Of a stretch of 64,000 nt of DNA, positions 27,113 to 36,707 are shown one piece after another. A program made the position numbers and the translations under genes. Each line of letters begins with the position of its first letter. The first letter of the stretch is position 1. Below the pieces are notes generated by a model, which was given only the letters and a program-made list of their open reading frames with translations, made no database searches and had not been told where the DNA came from. Source of the DNA: an uncultured Bacteroides sp. (GTDB taxonomy: Bacteria > Bacteroidota > Bacteroidia > Bacteroidales > Bacteroidaceae); NCBI RefSeq assembly GCF_963677685.1, contig NZ_OY782186.1:2294001-2358000 (forward strand). Direction: 5' to 3'.

Positions 27113-27146
27113 GTTATTAGAAAAAATAATTTTAGAAAATAAGGAT

Positions 27147-27584
27147 ATGGATATTTATCTGGAACGATTGAAAAGAAGAGATATAAAACCTACTGCCATA
27201 CGCATATTAACCTTAAAAGGCATTATGAAGTTTGAACGCGCATTTAGCTTAACTGATCTGGAAAACCTATTAGATACAGTAGATAAATCTACCCTATTCC
27301 GTACATTGACATTATTTCTCAATCATCACCTGATTCATTGTATAGACGATGGATCAGGCTCTTTAAAATATTCATTGTGTGCGAATGAATGTGACTGTTC
27401 AGTCGATGATCTTCACTCTCACTTTTATTGCGTTAAATGCCATAAAACTTTTTGCTTAAGAGATATTCCCATACCCGTAGTAACTTTGCCCGAAGGCTTT
27501 ACGCTCCAAAGCATTAACTATGTGCTTAAAGGAATTTGCAGTGATTGTGAAAAGCATTTGCAAGCATCGGCAAACGAAAAGTAA
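27147..27584 (+). CDS. Fur-family metalloregulator
   Basis: About 145 aa from the ATG at 27147 (AAGGAT just upstream); a longer frame overlapping the ATPase end is unlikely. Winged helix in the first ~80 residues (KPTAIRILTLKGI...STLFRTLTLFLNHHLIH), then a metal-binding half with HSHFYCVKCHKTFCL (about residues 87-101) and a C-terminal CSDCEK, the two CxxC motifs that hold structural zinc in Fur, Zur and PerR. Co-transcribed with a zinc-type exporter, so control by zinc or a similar metal is likely. The exact subfamily is not decided. Confidence 0.85.
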   Translation: MDIYLERLKRRDIKPTAIRILTLKGIMKFERAFSLTDLENLLDTVDKSTLFRTLTLFLNHHLIHCIDDGSGSLKYSLCANECDCSVDDLHSHFYCVKCHKTFCLRDIPIPVVTLPEGFTLQSINYVLKGICSDCEKHLQASANEK

Positions 27585-27593
27585 GAGCATGAA

Positions 27594-27624
27594 AAAAGGA
27601 GAATACAAATAGTACTCTCCTTTT
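27594..27624 (+). terminator. Terminator after the Fur-family gene
   Basis: Stem AAAAGGAGA/TCTCCTTTT with a 13-base loop, then ATTTTA. The A-run on the other side could also stop the opposing transcript. Confidence 0.75.
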
Positions 27625-27647
27625 ATTTTAATATCCTAAAAAAAGGA

Positions 27648-27893
27648 TTACTTGCGAGGTAAAGCCTCTTTAACTACCATCTGACGGCCTTCGTATTCAG
27701 CACCGTTCAGTTCTTTGATAACCTGATTAGCTTCGCCATCATCAGGCATCTCTACAAACGCAAATCCTTTAGACTTTTTTGTATCACGGTCAACGATCAA
27801 TTTTACAGAATCAACTGTTCCGTATTCTTCCATAACTTGTCTCAAATCTGATTCCCTAACACGATAGCTTAGGTTTCCAATGTAAATGTTCAT
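27648..27893 (-). CDS. RRM-domain RNA-binding protein
   Basis: About 81 aa from the ATG at 27893 (MNIYIGNLSY); an upstream in-frame start would add a non-conserved hydrophobic leader. A single RRM: RNP2 IYIGNL at residues 3-8 and RNP1 KGFAFVEM (about 43-50). Small single-RRM proteins are frequent in Bacteroides and bind single-stranded RNA; this one's targets are unknown. A TTTCTTTG element at 28014-28021 (minus strand) would give a ~110-base leader, as seen for self-regulated RNA-binding proteins, but this is tentative. Confidence 0.9.
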   Translation of the reverse strand: MNIYIGNLSYRVRESDLRQVMEEYGTVDSVKLIVDRDTKKSKGFAFVEMPDDGEANQVIKELNGAEYEGRQMVVKEALPRK

Positions 27894-28110
27894 AAAAATA
27901 AAAATAAAAAAATTGATAAATAAATTAGGAAACAACGGAAGTTTAAGATAGATCTTGGATTCTACTAGGAAGAAGAAAAAAGAACGAAATGAAACGATCT
28001 ATTGTTTACGCTACAAAGAAAGGGATTTATTTTGAATAATATACTATAAAAGGACTTTTTTATTCAATAATTATCAAAAAAACACTTTTTTAATCTAAAC
28101 TGAAACAAAA

Positions 28111-28164
28111 AAGCAAAGAATGTGACGATTCTATTCTAGAAATAGAGGAACACATTCTTTGCTT
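28111..28164 (-). terminator. Terminator of ahpC
   Basis: 14-bp stem AAGCAAAGAATGTG/CACATTCTTTGCTT with a smaller inner stem. On the minus strand it is followed by TTTTTTGTTT. It lies in the ~340-bp gap between ahpC and the RRM gene; nothing else was seen there. Confidence 0.85.
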
Positions 28165-28230
28165 GTACTGAAACACTATATATATTTCGGTGTATCTCTA
28201 TTTATGAAAAGAGATATACCTAACAGAATA

Positions 28231-28863
28231 TTAGTGCTTGCTTAAATAATCAGCAACGCCGTCTTCTGTAGCCTTTAAGGCATCTTTCCCTTTGGCCCAG
28301 TTTGCAGGACAAACTTCACCGTATTCTTCAAAATGTTGCAAAGCATCAACCATACGTAGAGCTTCATCAACGCTACGTCCCAACGGAAGATCGTTAATGA
28401 CAGAGTGACGTACAACTCCTTCTTTATCAATCAGGAATAGACCACGATAAGCAACCGGAGCACCATCGCAAACCCAATTTCCATTTTCATCAGGAGCATA
28501 AGCACCAGCCAATACTCCAAAGCTTTCTGAAATAGATTTAGAGAAATCAGCAACTACCGGATAAGTAACTCCCTGAATACCTCCATCTTTCTTAGGAGTC
28601 TGTAACCAAGCGAAATGTGAATGTTCAGAGTCTACAGAACATCCTACTACCGCTACATTTCTTTTTTCAAATTCAGCTAATTTTTCTTGAAAAGCATGAA
28701 GTTCTGTAGGACAAACAAAAGTAAAATCCATTGGGTAAAAGAAGAACACAACATATTTATCTCCTTTATACTGCTCCAAAGAGAAGTTTTCTACTATCTT
28801 ATTTCCATCAACTACTGCAGCTGCACTAAATTTAGGTGCTTGTTTTCCAACTAATGATCTCAT
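28231..28863 (-). CDS. ahpC: Typical 2-Cys peroxiredoxin (AhpC/Prx1 type)
   Basis: 210 aa. Reduces hydrogen peroxide and organic peroxides in the cytosol. Peroxidatic Cys in DFTFVCPTE (about residue 50), resolving Cys in EVCPANW (about 185). The GGIQGVTYPVVAD and YRGLFLIDKEGVVRH segments are typical. The partner AhpF is not in the window. Monocistronic. Confidence 0.93.
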   Translation of the reverse strand: MRSLVGKQAPKFSAAAVVDGNKIVENFSLEQYKGDKYVVFFFYPMDFTFVCPTELHAFQEKLAEFEKRNVAVVGCSVDSEHSHFAWLQTPKKDGGIQGVTYPVVADFSKSISESFGVLAGAYAPDENGNWVCDGAPVAYRGLFLIDKEGVVRHSVINDLPLGRSVDEALRMVDALQHFEEYGEVCPANWAKGKDALKATEDGVADYLSKH

Positions 28864-28903
28864 TATTCTTATATTTAAAAGTTATTAATTATCTTTCTGA
28901 TGA

Positions 28904-28935
28904 CAAAGCTAGACTATTGGTTCCTCAACACCAAA
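28904..28935 (-). promoter_or_regulatory. ahpC promoter
   Basis: On the minus strand TTTG (28932-28935), 20 bp, TAGCTTTG (28904-28911). This is the full Bacteroides -33/-7 arrangement with ideal spacing. The rest of the ~340-bp gap to 29205 has no gene. Confidence 0.7.
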
Positions 28936-29123
28936 AAAATAGCAATTCATTAAATCTATCAACCCATAGACTATATCTATTATAGATATTAAAAAGTTAT
29001 ACCTTCATAACAATCAAAACTGAAATTGTATTCTTATGAAACGCTAATTTTACTTTAAAAAAGTAATTTGAGTATAGTGAAAGACCGTAAACAATTGACT
29101 AATAGTCAGATTGTAATAAACAA

Positions 29124-29179
29124 AAATCCCTTTTTTTTAAGGCTATCTCGAAGATACATCCTTAAAACAAAAGGGATTT
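29124..29179 (-). terminator. Terminator of the xylose operon
   Basis: Long stem starting AAATCCC (29124-29130) and closing GGGATTT (29173-29179), extended through the AAAA/TTTT and CCTTAA/TTAAGG pairs, followed on the minus strand by TTGTTT. Confidence 0.75.
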
Positions 29180-29205
29180 CTAATTGGAGAGAATTATTTA
29201 TTTTT

Positions 29206-30654
29206 CTATTTCTTCCAAAGTTTACTCATATCCTCTAAGGTTTTACCCTTTGTCTCCGGCACCCATCTCCATACGAAGATAGCAGCTAAAAGACAGATTG
29301 CACTATATAGCCCGTATGAAAACATTGGACTAAAGTCATAAAGTGCTGGGAAAGTTGAGGAAACGATATAGTTAAAGATCCATTGGAAAGCAACAGCTAT
29401 CGCAACAGCTTTACCACGAATGGTGTTAGGGAAAATTTCAGCAATCAAAACCCAACAGATAGGTCCCCATGACATCATAAAGAATGCTGCATATACAATA
29501 ACAGAGAACACAGGCAATATACCCTTTATTCCCATTCCGTCACATAATGCTACAGCAAATGCACCGATTGCCATACCTACAGATCCGATAATCAGCAAAG
29601 GCTTACGACCAAACTTGTCTACAGTGAAGATTGCTACCAAGGTAAACAAGATATTGACTATACCCATGATTACTGTCTGCATCATCCCTCCTCCTTCGGC
29701 ACCTGCATTTTCAAATATGCGAGGAGCGTAATACAGAACTGCATTAATACCTATAGCCTGTTGGAAGACAGACAATAATATACCTATTACAATAACTGTC
29801 ACACCATAAGTGAGTAATTTTTCAGTTCTTTGATGTGCAGTTTCCTTTATTTCCGAAAGAATGTTTTTTGCCTTTAGTGTACCATTAACTTTCTCTAATA
29901 TAGAAAATGCTCTACTTTCTTGTTGCTGCATCACCAAATAACGGGGACTTTTAGGAACAAAAAACAGTAACAGTCCAAATAATCCGGCGGGAAATGCTTC
30001 AGAGGCAAACATATATCTCCACCCTTGATTAACAGACCACATATCCGAAGCTGAATTTACAGTAAGGATACCTGTTACACTATCTTTATCCAAGATCGGG
30101 TTTTCGTGCCCCCCTAGAATGAGGAAATTCACAAAATAAACCACCAACATACCAAAGATAATAGCAAATTGGTTACATGAGACCAAAGTTCCCCGAATAT
30201 TAGAAGGAGCAATTTCTGCTATATACATAGGACAAATTGCAGAAGCCAATCCAACTCCTAATCCGCCTAATACACGATAAAGATTAAAAGCTATTAGTAG
30301 CTCCATATTAGGTTTGCCATAGTTAAAGAAAAGAAACTCAGGAGAATATGATCCTAATGCGGAAAGAAAGAATAAAATAGCAGCCAACCTTAGTGAATTA
30401 CGACGTCCCAAGCGAGAAGCAAACACTCCAGACATGGCTCCACCTATAACGCAGCCAATCAAAGCACTAGAAGAAGTTATGCCATGCATAACCTTGTCAT
30501 ACTGAAAGTCAGTCGCTGTGAGAAAAAAAGCTTCGAGCCCCTTCTCAGCGCCGGAGATCACCGCCGTATCATATCCAAACAGTAGCCCTCCGAGGATGGC
30601 TACTGTTGTGATAGAGTAAAGGTAGAGTTTACTACCGTTGTTTGTATAATTCAT
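29206..30654 (-). CDS. xylE: D-xylose:H+ symporter (MFS sugar porter)
   Basis: 482 aa, 12 predicted membrane segments. Sugar-porter signatures: GGLLFGYDTAVISGA (about residues 22-36), the GxxSGxxASRLGRRNSL loop between TM2 and TM3, IAEIAPSNIRG (about 146), QQAIGINAVLYYAP (about 299), DKFGRKPLL, and VPETKGKTLE at the end. Last gene of the operon, 13 bp after xylA, so xylose is the likely substrate. Confidence 0.9.
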   Translation of the reverse strand: MNYTNNGSKLYLYSITTVAILGGLLFGYDTAVISGAEKGLEAFFLTATDFQYDKVMHGITSSSALIGCVIGGAMSGVFASRLGRRNSLRLAAILFFLSALGSYSPEFLFFNYGKPNMELLIAFNLYRVLGGLGVGLASAICPMYIAEIAPSNIRGTLVSCNQFAIIFGMLVVYFVNFLILGGHENPILDKDSVTGILTVNSASDMWSVNQGWRYMFASEAFPAGLFGLLLFFVPKSPRYLVMQQQESRAFSILEKVNGTLKAKNILSEIKETAHQRTEKLLTYGVTVIVIGILLSVFQQAIGINAVLYYAPRIFENAGAEGGGMMQTVIMGIVNILFTLVAIFTVDKFGRKPLLIIGSVGMAIGAFAVALCDGMGIKGILPVFSVIVYAAFFMMSWGPICWVLIAEIFPNTIRGKAVAIAVAFQWIFNYIVSSTFPALYDFSPMFSYGLYSAICLLAAIFVWRWVPETKGKTLEDMSKLWKK

Positions 30655-30667
30655 AGTATAGATTAAA

Positions 30668-31984
30668 TTAACAATACATGTTCAGAATTGCTTCATACAA
30701 TTCTTGCTTGCCACTGGTTTGTTTAGGTTCTCCATTTTCCTTAGCGTAAGCTACAACATCTTCCAAAGTAAGCTTACCTACTTCGAATTCTTTACCTTTA
30801 CCTGCATCAAACGAAGCATAACGATCTGCAAGCATCTTCTTGTATGGAGATTCCTCTAATAACGCAAAAGCATTTTCCAATGCACGTGCCATAACATCCA
30901 TACCAGCGATATGTGCAATAAAAATATCGTCAAGGTCAGTAGAATTACGACGATTTTTTGCATCGAAATTTGTTCCACCAGTACCTAAACCACCGTTACG
31001 AATGATTTGTATCATTGCCTGAATCAATTCAAATTGATCAATAGGAAATTGGTCGGTATCCCATCCATTCTGATAATCACCACGGTTAGCATCAATAGAA
31101 CCTAACATACCATTATCTACAGCAACAGCAAGTTCATGTTCAAAGGTGTGTCCTGCCAAAGTAGCATGATTAACTTCAATGTTTATTTTAAAATCGTTCT
31201 CCAAACCATGCGCTTTCAAAAATCCGATAACTGTCTCAGTGTCTACATCATACTGATGCTTTGTAGGTTCCATCGGTTTAGGTTCTATAAGAAAAGTACC
31301 TTTAAAACCTTTTGCACGAGCATAATCCCGAGCAATAGTCAGCATTCTTGCCAAGTGTTCTTTTTCACGTTTCTGATCGGTGTTAAGTAATGTCATATAA
31401 CCTTCACGACCACCCCAGAATACATAATTAGATCCACCTAATTCAATTGTAGCATCTATTGCATTCTTTATTTGTACAGCAGCACGAGCCACAACGTCGA
31501 AATCAGGATTGGTCGCTGCACCATTCATATAGCGAGCATGACTAAATACATTAGCGGTACCCCAAAGCAATTTGATGCCGGTCTCTTCTTGCTTTTGCTT
31601 AGCATAAGCAACGATAGCTTTCAAGTTAGCTTCATATTCTTCTATAGAATCTGCTTCGTTTACCAAGTCAATATCATGGAAACAATAAAAACCGATACCT
31701 ATTTTTTGCATAAATTCAAATCCGGCATCCATTTTATCTTTAGCTGCTTGCAATTTATCAGCGTTTGTATTCCATGGGAATACTTTTGTACCACCACCAA
31801 ATGGATCGCCACCTTCAGCGCATAAAGTGTGCCACCAAGCCATAGAAAAGCGCAACCAATCTTTCATTGTTTTGCCATTGATTACTTTTTCTGCATCGTA
31901 ATAACGAAATGCCATTGGGTTTTTACTTTCTTTTCCTTCAAATTTAATCTTTCCTATTCCAGGAAAAAATTCTTTTGTTGCCAT
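30668..31984 (-). CDS. xylA: Xylose isomerase
   Basis: 438 aa from the ATG at 31984 (MATKEFFPG), exactly the length of Bacteroides xylose isomerases; a longer frame from 32020 is not conserved. Converts D-xylose to D-xylulose in the cytosol using two divalent metals. The active-site His is in [13 protein letters not shown] (about 100-112), and the metal ligands in [16 protein letters not shown] (about 231-246), [17 protein letters not shown] and [19 protein letters not shown]. Confidence 0.96.
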   Translation of the reverse strand: MATKEFFPGIGKIKFEGKESKNPMAFRYYDAEKVINGKTMKDWLRFSMAWWHTLCAEGGDPFGGGTKVFPWNTNADKLQAAKDKMDAGFEFMQKIGIGFYCFHDIDLVNEADSIEEYEANLKAIVAYAKQKQEETGIKLLWGTANVFSHARYMNGAATNPDFDVVARAAVQIKNAIDATIELGGSNYVFWGGREGYMTLLNTDQKREKEHLARMLTIARDYARAKGFKGTFLIEPKPMEPTKHQYDVDTETVIGFLKAHGLENDFKINIEVNHATLAGHTFEHELAVAVDNGMLGSIDANRGDYQNGWDTDQFPIDQFELIQAMIQIIRNGGLGTGGTNFDAKNRRNSTDLDDIFIAHIAGMDVMARALENAFALLEESPYKKMLADRYASFDAGKGKEFEVGKLTLEDVVAYAKENGEPKQTSGKQELYEAILNMYC

Positions 31985-32072
31985 AATAATTTTTGTTTTG
32001 TGGCTTTGCTTATTTAACAAAACCGGATTCTTAACTTTATATGAAATTTTATTTTTATTTGTCAGATACGGC

Positions 32073-33563
32073 CTATTTGCTCATAGACTTTTCTAAACGA
32101 TGTTTCCAACGAGCATATGCATCCGCATATTCTTGATGCTTAGCAACATTAGGCTCTATCACATCAAGTTTCTCTAATGTTGCAAAAGCTTCATTATTAT
32201 CTTTATATATTCCGACACCTATTCCAGCACCTTTTGCAGCTCCTACAGAACCATCAGTATCATAAAGTTCAATAACCGCTCCGGACACACTAGCCAACGT
32301 ATCACGAAAAATAGAGCTTAAAAACATGTTAGCATGACCCGCATGTATTTTCTTAACAGGAATACCCATTTGCTCCATAATATCAATACCATACTTAAAG
32401 GAGAACACAATTCCCTCCTGAGCAGCACGAATAATATGATGCTTACCATGTGTATTAAAGTTGATTCCTCGAATACTACAACCTATTTCTTTATTGTTCA
32501 GCATACGTTCAGCCCCATTACCAAAAGGTAAGATACTAACGCCTGCACTGCCGATAGGAGCTTTAGAAGCAAGAACATTCATTTCGTTATATGAGAGTCC
32601 TTCCGGAGCAATATTTCGTTTCACCCAAGAGTTCAAAATACCCGTTCCATTAATACATAGCAACACTCCCAAACGTGTTTGTTCCTCGCTATGATTTACA
32701 TGCGCAAAAGTATTTACGCGTGATTGCGGGTCATAATTAACCTTACCATTCACTCCATAAACAACACCTGATGTTCCTGCGGTAGAAGCTATCTCACCCG
32801 GGTTAAATACATTTAGAGATAGCGCATTGTTAGGTTGATCACCTGCACGATATGTAATAGGAGTCCCCTCTTTTAATCCTAACTCCTTAGCAGCTACAGC
32901 ATTTACTTGCCCTTGCTCCGAGAACGTAGGCTTTATATCAGCTATCAATGAAGAATCAAAGCCGTAATAATCCATTAAGAAGTCTGCTAAAGCATTTTTT
33001 TGGAAATCCCAAAACATTCCTTCCGAAAGACCTGAAACCGTAGTGCAAATTTCACCGCTTAACTTCATAGCAATATAATCTCCTGGCAACATAATCTTAT
33101 AGATGCGTCCATAGAGATCAGGTTCATTCTCTTTTATCCACGCCAGTTTAGATGCCGTAAAATTCCCCGGAGAATTTAATAAATGTGACAAGCATTGCTT
33201 TTCACCTAAAGTATTAAATGCTTTATCACCATAAGGCACGGCTCTAGAATCACACCAAATTATAGAAGCCCGTAATACATGTTGATCTTTATCAACACAA
33301 ACCAATCCATGCATTTGATAAGAAATACCGATAGCCTTAATTTCAGGCGCACTGACTCCTGACTCATTCAAGACAGCTTGCGTAGCCAGTTTTAAGTTTT
33401 CCCACCAGCTTTCCGGATTCTGTTCAGCCCATCCAGGAGCCACAGCAATAATATTTGCCTCTGTCTTCGGAAAAAAAGCCGAAGATACACATTTACCTGT
33501 CTCCGCATTAACCAAGCTTGCTTTCACAGAAGAGCTACCAATGTCATATCCTAATAAAAACAT
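32073..33563 (-). CDS. xylB: Xylulokinase
   Basis: 496 aa, FGGY carbohydrate kinase. Phosphorylates D-xylulose to xylulose 5-phosphate for the pentose-phosphate pathway. The phosphate-binding start [14 protein letters not shown], the substrate motif [11 protein letters not shown] (about 79), and GHANMFLSS (about 408) are typical. It lies between xylR and xylA. Confidence 0.93.
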   Translation of the reverse strand: MFLLGYDIGSSSVKASLVNAETGKCVSSAFFPKTEANIIAVAPGWAEQNPESWWENLKLATQAVLNESGVSAPEIKAIGISYQMHGLVCVDKDQHVLRASIIWCDSRAVPYGDKAFNTLGEKQCLSHLLNSPGNFTASKLAWIKENEPDLYGRIYKIMLPGDYIAMKLSGEICTTVSGLSEGMFWDFQKNALADFLMDYYGFDSSLIADIKPTFSEQGQVNAVAAKELGLKEGTPITYRAGDQPNNALSLNVFNPGEIASTAGTSGVVYGVNGKVNYDPQSRVNTFAHVNHSEEQTRLGVLLCINGTGILNSWVKRNIAPEGLSYNEMNVLASKAPIGSAGVSILPFGNGAERMLNNKEIGCSIRGINFNTHGKHHIIRAAQEGIVFSFKYGIDIMEQMGIPVKKIHAGHANMFLSSIFRDTLASVSGAVIELYDTDGSVGAAKGAGIGVGIYKDNNEAFATLEKLDVIEPNVAKHQEYADAYARWKHRLEKSMSK

Positions 33564-33616
33564 AATTTGAAATTTTTAGTGTTCAGCGTATTTTAATATA
33601 AATATCTACAAATAAT

Positions 33617-34348
33617 TTATCGACGTATCTTATTATAAGCCTTCTTGTCAAACTTATAATAACGTGCCGCACGATGAGCTACTCCTTTCTGTCTCTCTTC
33701 CAATGGGATAATGTATTCCATCATGGCTATCTTTTTATGAAAGTTACGAACATCCATAGCTTTATCATAGACTAATTCATAAAGGATTCGCAATTGAGCA
33801 GCGGTAAATTTTCGAGGTAATAAATCAAAGAGAATGGATGGATTGAATTCAACAAACTGGCGAATATAAACCAATGCCTCCTTTATTATTAAATTATGAT
33901 CAAATGCAAGTGTCTTAACATCTTCCAAAGCAATCCAACAAGCTTGATAATCTTCGAGAGATTTACTCAAGGCCCGATCAATTTTCACCATAGCCATATA
34001 AGCAACTGTAACAATGCGCTCTACTTTCAATTTAGTAGCACGCTCTAACCAACGCACATCTTTAGGATTACTGGTTCTATTTTTTGACCCAAATGCTTTA
34101 AATTGTAACAAGTTAACGCTCTTTATTCCGGTAAGTTCAAACAACACACGCTGCGCAGCTTCATCTAAATCTTCATCCTCATAAATTAAACTTCCCGGAA
34201 GTTTCATATCATTATAAATATCTCCCGCTTCCTCGCCCGTGCGTTTCACCAACAATACTCTAAGTCGTTCTTTATCAAAACCAATTACCACACAATCTAC
34301 CGATATATGGTTATTAGCCAGTGGAGTTTCATCTTGCATGTTTTGCAT
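33617..34348 (-). CDS. xylR: Nudix-domain transcriptional regulator of xylose genes
   Basis: About 243 aa from the ATG at 34348 (MQNMQDET). The N-terminal Nudix-like domain (residues ~20-150: LRVLLVKRTG, KLPGSLIYEDEDLDEAAQRVLFELTG) has a degenerate Nudix box, so it should bind rather than hydrolyse a ligand. The C-terminal winged helix (about 165-243: FTAAQLRILYELVY...FHKKIAMMEYI) binds DNA. This is the AraR/NrtR-related architecture used in Bacteroides for pentose control. First gene of xylR-xylB-xylA-xylE. Confidence 0.88.
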   Translation of the reverse strand: MQNMQDETPLANNHISVDCVVIGFDKERLRVLLVKRTGEEAGDIYNDMKLPGSLIYEDEDLDEAAQRVLFELTGIKSVNLLQFKAFGSKNRTSNPKDVRWLERATKLKVERIVTVAYMAMVKIDRALSKSLEDYQACWIALEDVKTLAFDHNLIIKEALVYIRQFVEFNPSILFDLLPRKFTAAQLRILYELVYDKAMDVRNFHKKIAMMEYIIPLEERQKGVAHRAARYYKFDKKAYNKIRR

Positions 34349-34763
34349 AATAATTCTTTTAAGTGCCACAAATATAGATAGTATTTTTATAAAACCAAGT
34401 ATATAAATGATTATTTTTATATGATATAAAACATTCTTTTTCAGATAGATAGATATCTTATATACTACAATATCGATATATGTTATTATCATATTTTATA
34501 CAATATGTACTTTACCATTATTTATAAATAAGTAATTGTTATTATTACGATAACTACTTAACTATTGGTTATCAAGTATTTTAGTCGAATATAAGAACAA
34601 GAGGCAGACTATTACTTATTGTAATTATATAGAATCACAAAGTTCTATTTTTTGTAAATGAAAAATGAAGAATGCATATTCTTCTTATCAAGGCAAACTT
34701 CATATTATTAAATTCCTTACCTTTGCACCCGTATTTTATAAAACATTTAAAATTCAAGAAGAT
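34349..34763. other. xylR-fabD divergent regulatory region
   Basis: No gene. For xylR, a TATATTTG -7 element on the minus strand (34369-34376). For fabD, TACCTTTG on the plus strand (34718-34725), 38 bp before the start. A 17-bp palindrome lies at 34415-34431. Otherwise A/T-rich. Confidence 0.6.
34415..34431. promoter_or_regulatory. Palindrome upstream of xylR, possible XylR operator
   Basis: TTTTATAT-G-ATATAAAA, a perfect 17-bp palindrome about 50 bp upstream of the xylR -7 element. A shorter TTTTATAAAA lies nearby at about 34385. Confidence 0.4.
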
Positions 34764-35645
34764 ATGAAAGCATTTGTATTTCCCGGTCAGGGTGCTCAAT
34801 TCGTTGGAATGGGTAAGGATTTGTACGAAAATTCAGCTTTAGCCAAAGAGCTATTTGAAAAAGCAAACGATATTCTTGGATATCGCATTACAGATATCAT
34901 GTTTAGCGGAACAGATGAAGATTTACGTCAAACAAAGGTTACACAACCAGCCGTATTTCTACATTCAGTTATTTCTGCTTTGTGCATGGGTGATGACTTT
35001 AAACCTGAAATGACTGCCGGACACTCTCTTGGTGAATTTTCTGCTTTAGTAGCCGCCGGAGCACTTTCTTTCGAAGATGGATTGAAATTAGTATATGCGC
35101 GTGCTATGGCTATGCAAAAAGCTTGTGAGGCAACTCCTTCTACAATGGCTGCTATCATTGCCCTATCAGACGAAAAGGTAGAAGAAATTTGTACTTCCAT
35201 TAAAGATGAAGTTTGCGTTCCGGCTAATTATAATTGCCCAGGACAAATTGTAATATCCGGTTCTATGGCGGGTATCGAAAAGGCTTGTGAATTAATGAAA
35301 GCCGCAGGTGCAAAACGTGCACTTCCATTAAAAGTAGGTGGTGCTTTCCACTCTCCATTGATGAATCCTGCTAAAGTAGAACTTGAGGCTGCTATCACAG
35401 CAACAGAAATTCATACTCCTAAATGCCCTGTATACCAAAATGTAGATGCTCTTCCTCATACCGATCCTACTGAAATCAAAAAAAATCTGGTAGCACAACT
35501 TACCGCATCTGTACGCTGGACTCAAACCGTAAAGAACATGGTTGCCGATGGTGCTACAGATTTCACCGAATGTGGACCTGGAGCTGTACTACAGGGGTTA
35601 ATTAAGAAAATTGAATCTAGCGTAGAAGCTCACGGAATAGCATAA
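34764..35645 (+). CDS. fabD: Malonyl-CoA:ACP transacylase
   Basis: About 293 aa from the ATG at 34764 (MKAFVFPGQGAQFVGMG); the frame upstream is non-coding leader containing the promoter. Loads malonyl onto acyl carrier protein for fatty-acid synthesis. Nucleophile Ser in AGHSLGEFSAL (about residues 86-96), catalytic His in GGAFHSPLM (about 199-207), substrate-gating Arg in ALVYARAMAMQ-like segment. Monocistronic with its own promoter and terminator. Confidence 0.95.
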   Translation: MKAFVFPGQGAQFVGMGKDLYENSALAKELFEKANDILGYRITDIMFSGTDEDLRQTKVTQPAVFLHSVISALCMGDDFKPEMTAGHSLGEFSALVAAGALSFEDGLKLVYARAMAMQKACEATPSTMAAIIALSDEKVEEICTSIKDEVCVPANYNCPGQIVISGSMAGIEKACELMKAAGAKRALPLKVGGAFHSPLMNPAKVELEAAITATEIHTPKCPVYQNVDALPHTDPTEIKKNLVAQLTASVRWTQTVKNMVADGATDFTECGPGAVLQGLIKKIESSVEAHGIA

Positions 35646-35687
35646 GCATAAAATTGCAATAACATTACGCTAATTGCCAAACATAAT

Positions 35688-35725
35688 AAAAGCTGCCTCA
35701 ATTATAAAAATATGAGGCAGCTTTT
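35688..35725. terminator. Bidirectional terminator between fabD and the UDP-xylose genes
   Basis: 13-bp perfect stem AAAAGCTGCCTCA/TGAGGCAGCTTTT with a 12-base loop. A-rich and T-rich flanks serve both converging transcripts. Confidence 0.85.
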
Positions 35726-35757
35726 ATTATATAACTAAACCACAAAATAAGATTCTA

Positions 35758-36690
35758 TCACAGCATTTTAAAATATTCAATTGTCCTATTTAACCCTTCT
35801 TCCAAGTTAACAATAGGCTGCCAACCTCCGAGCCTTTCAGTAGCCAAAGTGATATTCGGTTGTCTTTGCTTTGGATCATCCCCAGGTAAAGGTAAAAACA
35901 CGATTTTAGAACGCGAATGAGTCAATTCTATAATCTTTTGAGCTAATTCCAACATCGTAAACTCTCCAGGGTTACCAATATTAACAGGACCTATAAAGTC
36001 ATCACCTGTAGCCATCATACGCAACATCCCCTCAATAAGATCATCAATATATTGAAAACTTCGAGTTTGCATGCCTGTACCATAAATCGTAATATCTTCT
36101 CCTTTCAGCGCCTGAACAATAAAATTAGAAACAACTCGTCCATCATTCGGATTCATTCGAGGACCGTACGTATTAAAAATACGAATAATTTTTATGCGTA
36201 CATCGTTTTGACGATAGTAATCCATAAAGAGTGTTTCAGCAGCCCGCTTACCTTCGTCATAACATGAACGTATTCCAATTGGATTCACATTACCCCAATA
36301 AGACTCAACTTGGGGATGAACAGCAGGATCTCCATATACTTCGCTAGTAGACGCTTGAAGAATTTTAGCTTTTACACGTTTAGCCAAACCTAACGTATTC
36401 ATGGCTCCATAAATGGAGGTTTTCATCGTCTTTATAGGATTGTATTGATAGTAAGGTGGAGATGCAGGACAAGCGAGATTATATATTTCGTCAACCTCAG
36501 CATAATAAGGAGCAGTTATGTCATGTCTAACCAATTCAAAATTGTGATTACCCAATAAATGACGGATATTATCTTTACTTCCTGTGAAATAATTGTCCAC
36601 ACAAATAACATCATTTCCGCCATCAAGTAGTTTCTCACACAAATGCGAACCAATAAATCCGGCCCCACCTGTTACCAATATTCTTTTCAT
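35758..36690 (-). CDS. UDP-glucuronate decarboxylase (UDP-xylose synthase)
   Basis: 310-aa extended SDR enzyme. It converts UDP-glucuronate to UDP-xylose. NAD site [10 protein letters not shown] (residues 8-17), [16 protein letters not shown] (about 70-85) which is specific to UXS, and the catalytic S-x-x-x-x-Y-x-x-x-K: STSEVYG and YDEGKRAAE. The neighbouring ugd gene makes its substrate, so the pair supplies UDP-xylose for surface polysaccharide. Confidence 0.93.
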   Translation of the reverse strand: MKRILVTGGAGFIGSHLCEKLLDGGNDVICVDNYFTGSKDNIRHLLGNHNFELVRHDITAPYYAEVDEIYNLACPASPPYYQYNPIKTMKTSIYGAMNTLGLAKRVKAKILQASTSEVYGDPAVHPQVESYWGNVNPIGIRSCYDEGKRAAETLFMDYYRQNDVRIKIIRIFNTYGPRMNPNDGRVVSNFIVQALKGEDITIYGTGMQTRSFQYIDDLIEGMLRMMATGDDFIGPVNIGNPGEFTMLELAQKIIELTHSRSKIVFLPLPGDDPKQRQPNITLATERLGGWQPIVNLEEGLNRTIEYFKML

Positions 36691-36707
36691 ACAGTTTTAT
36701 ATATTTC

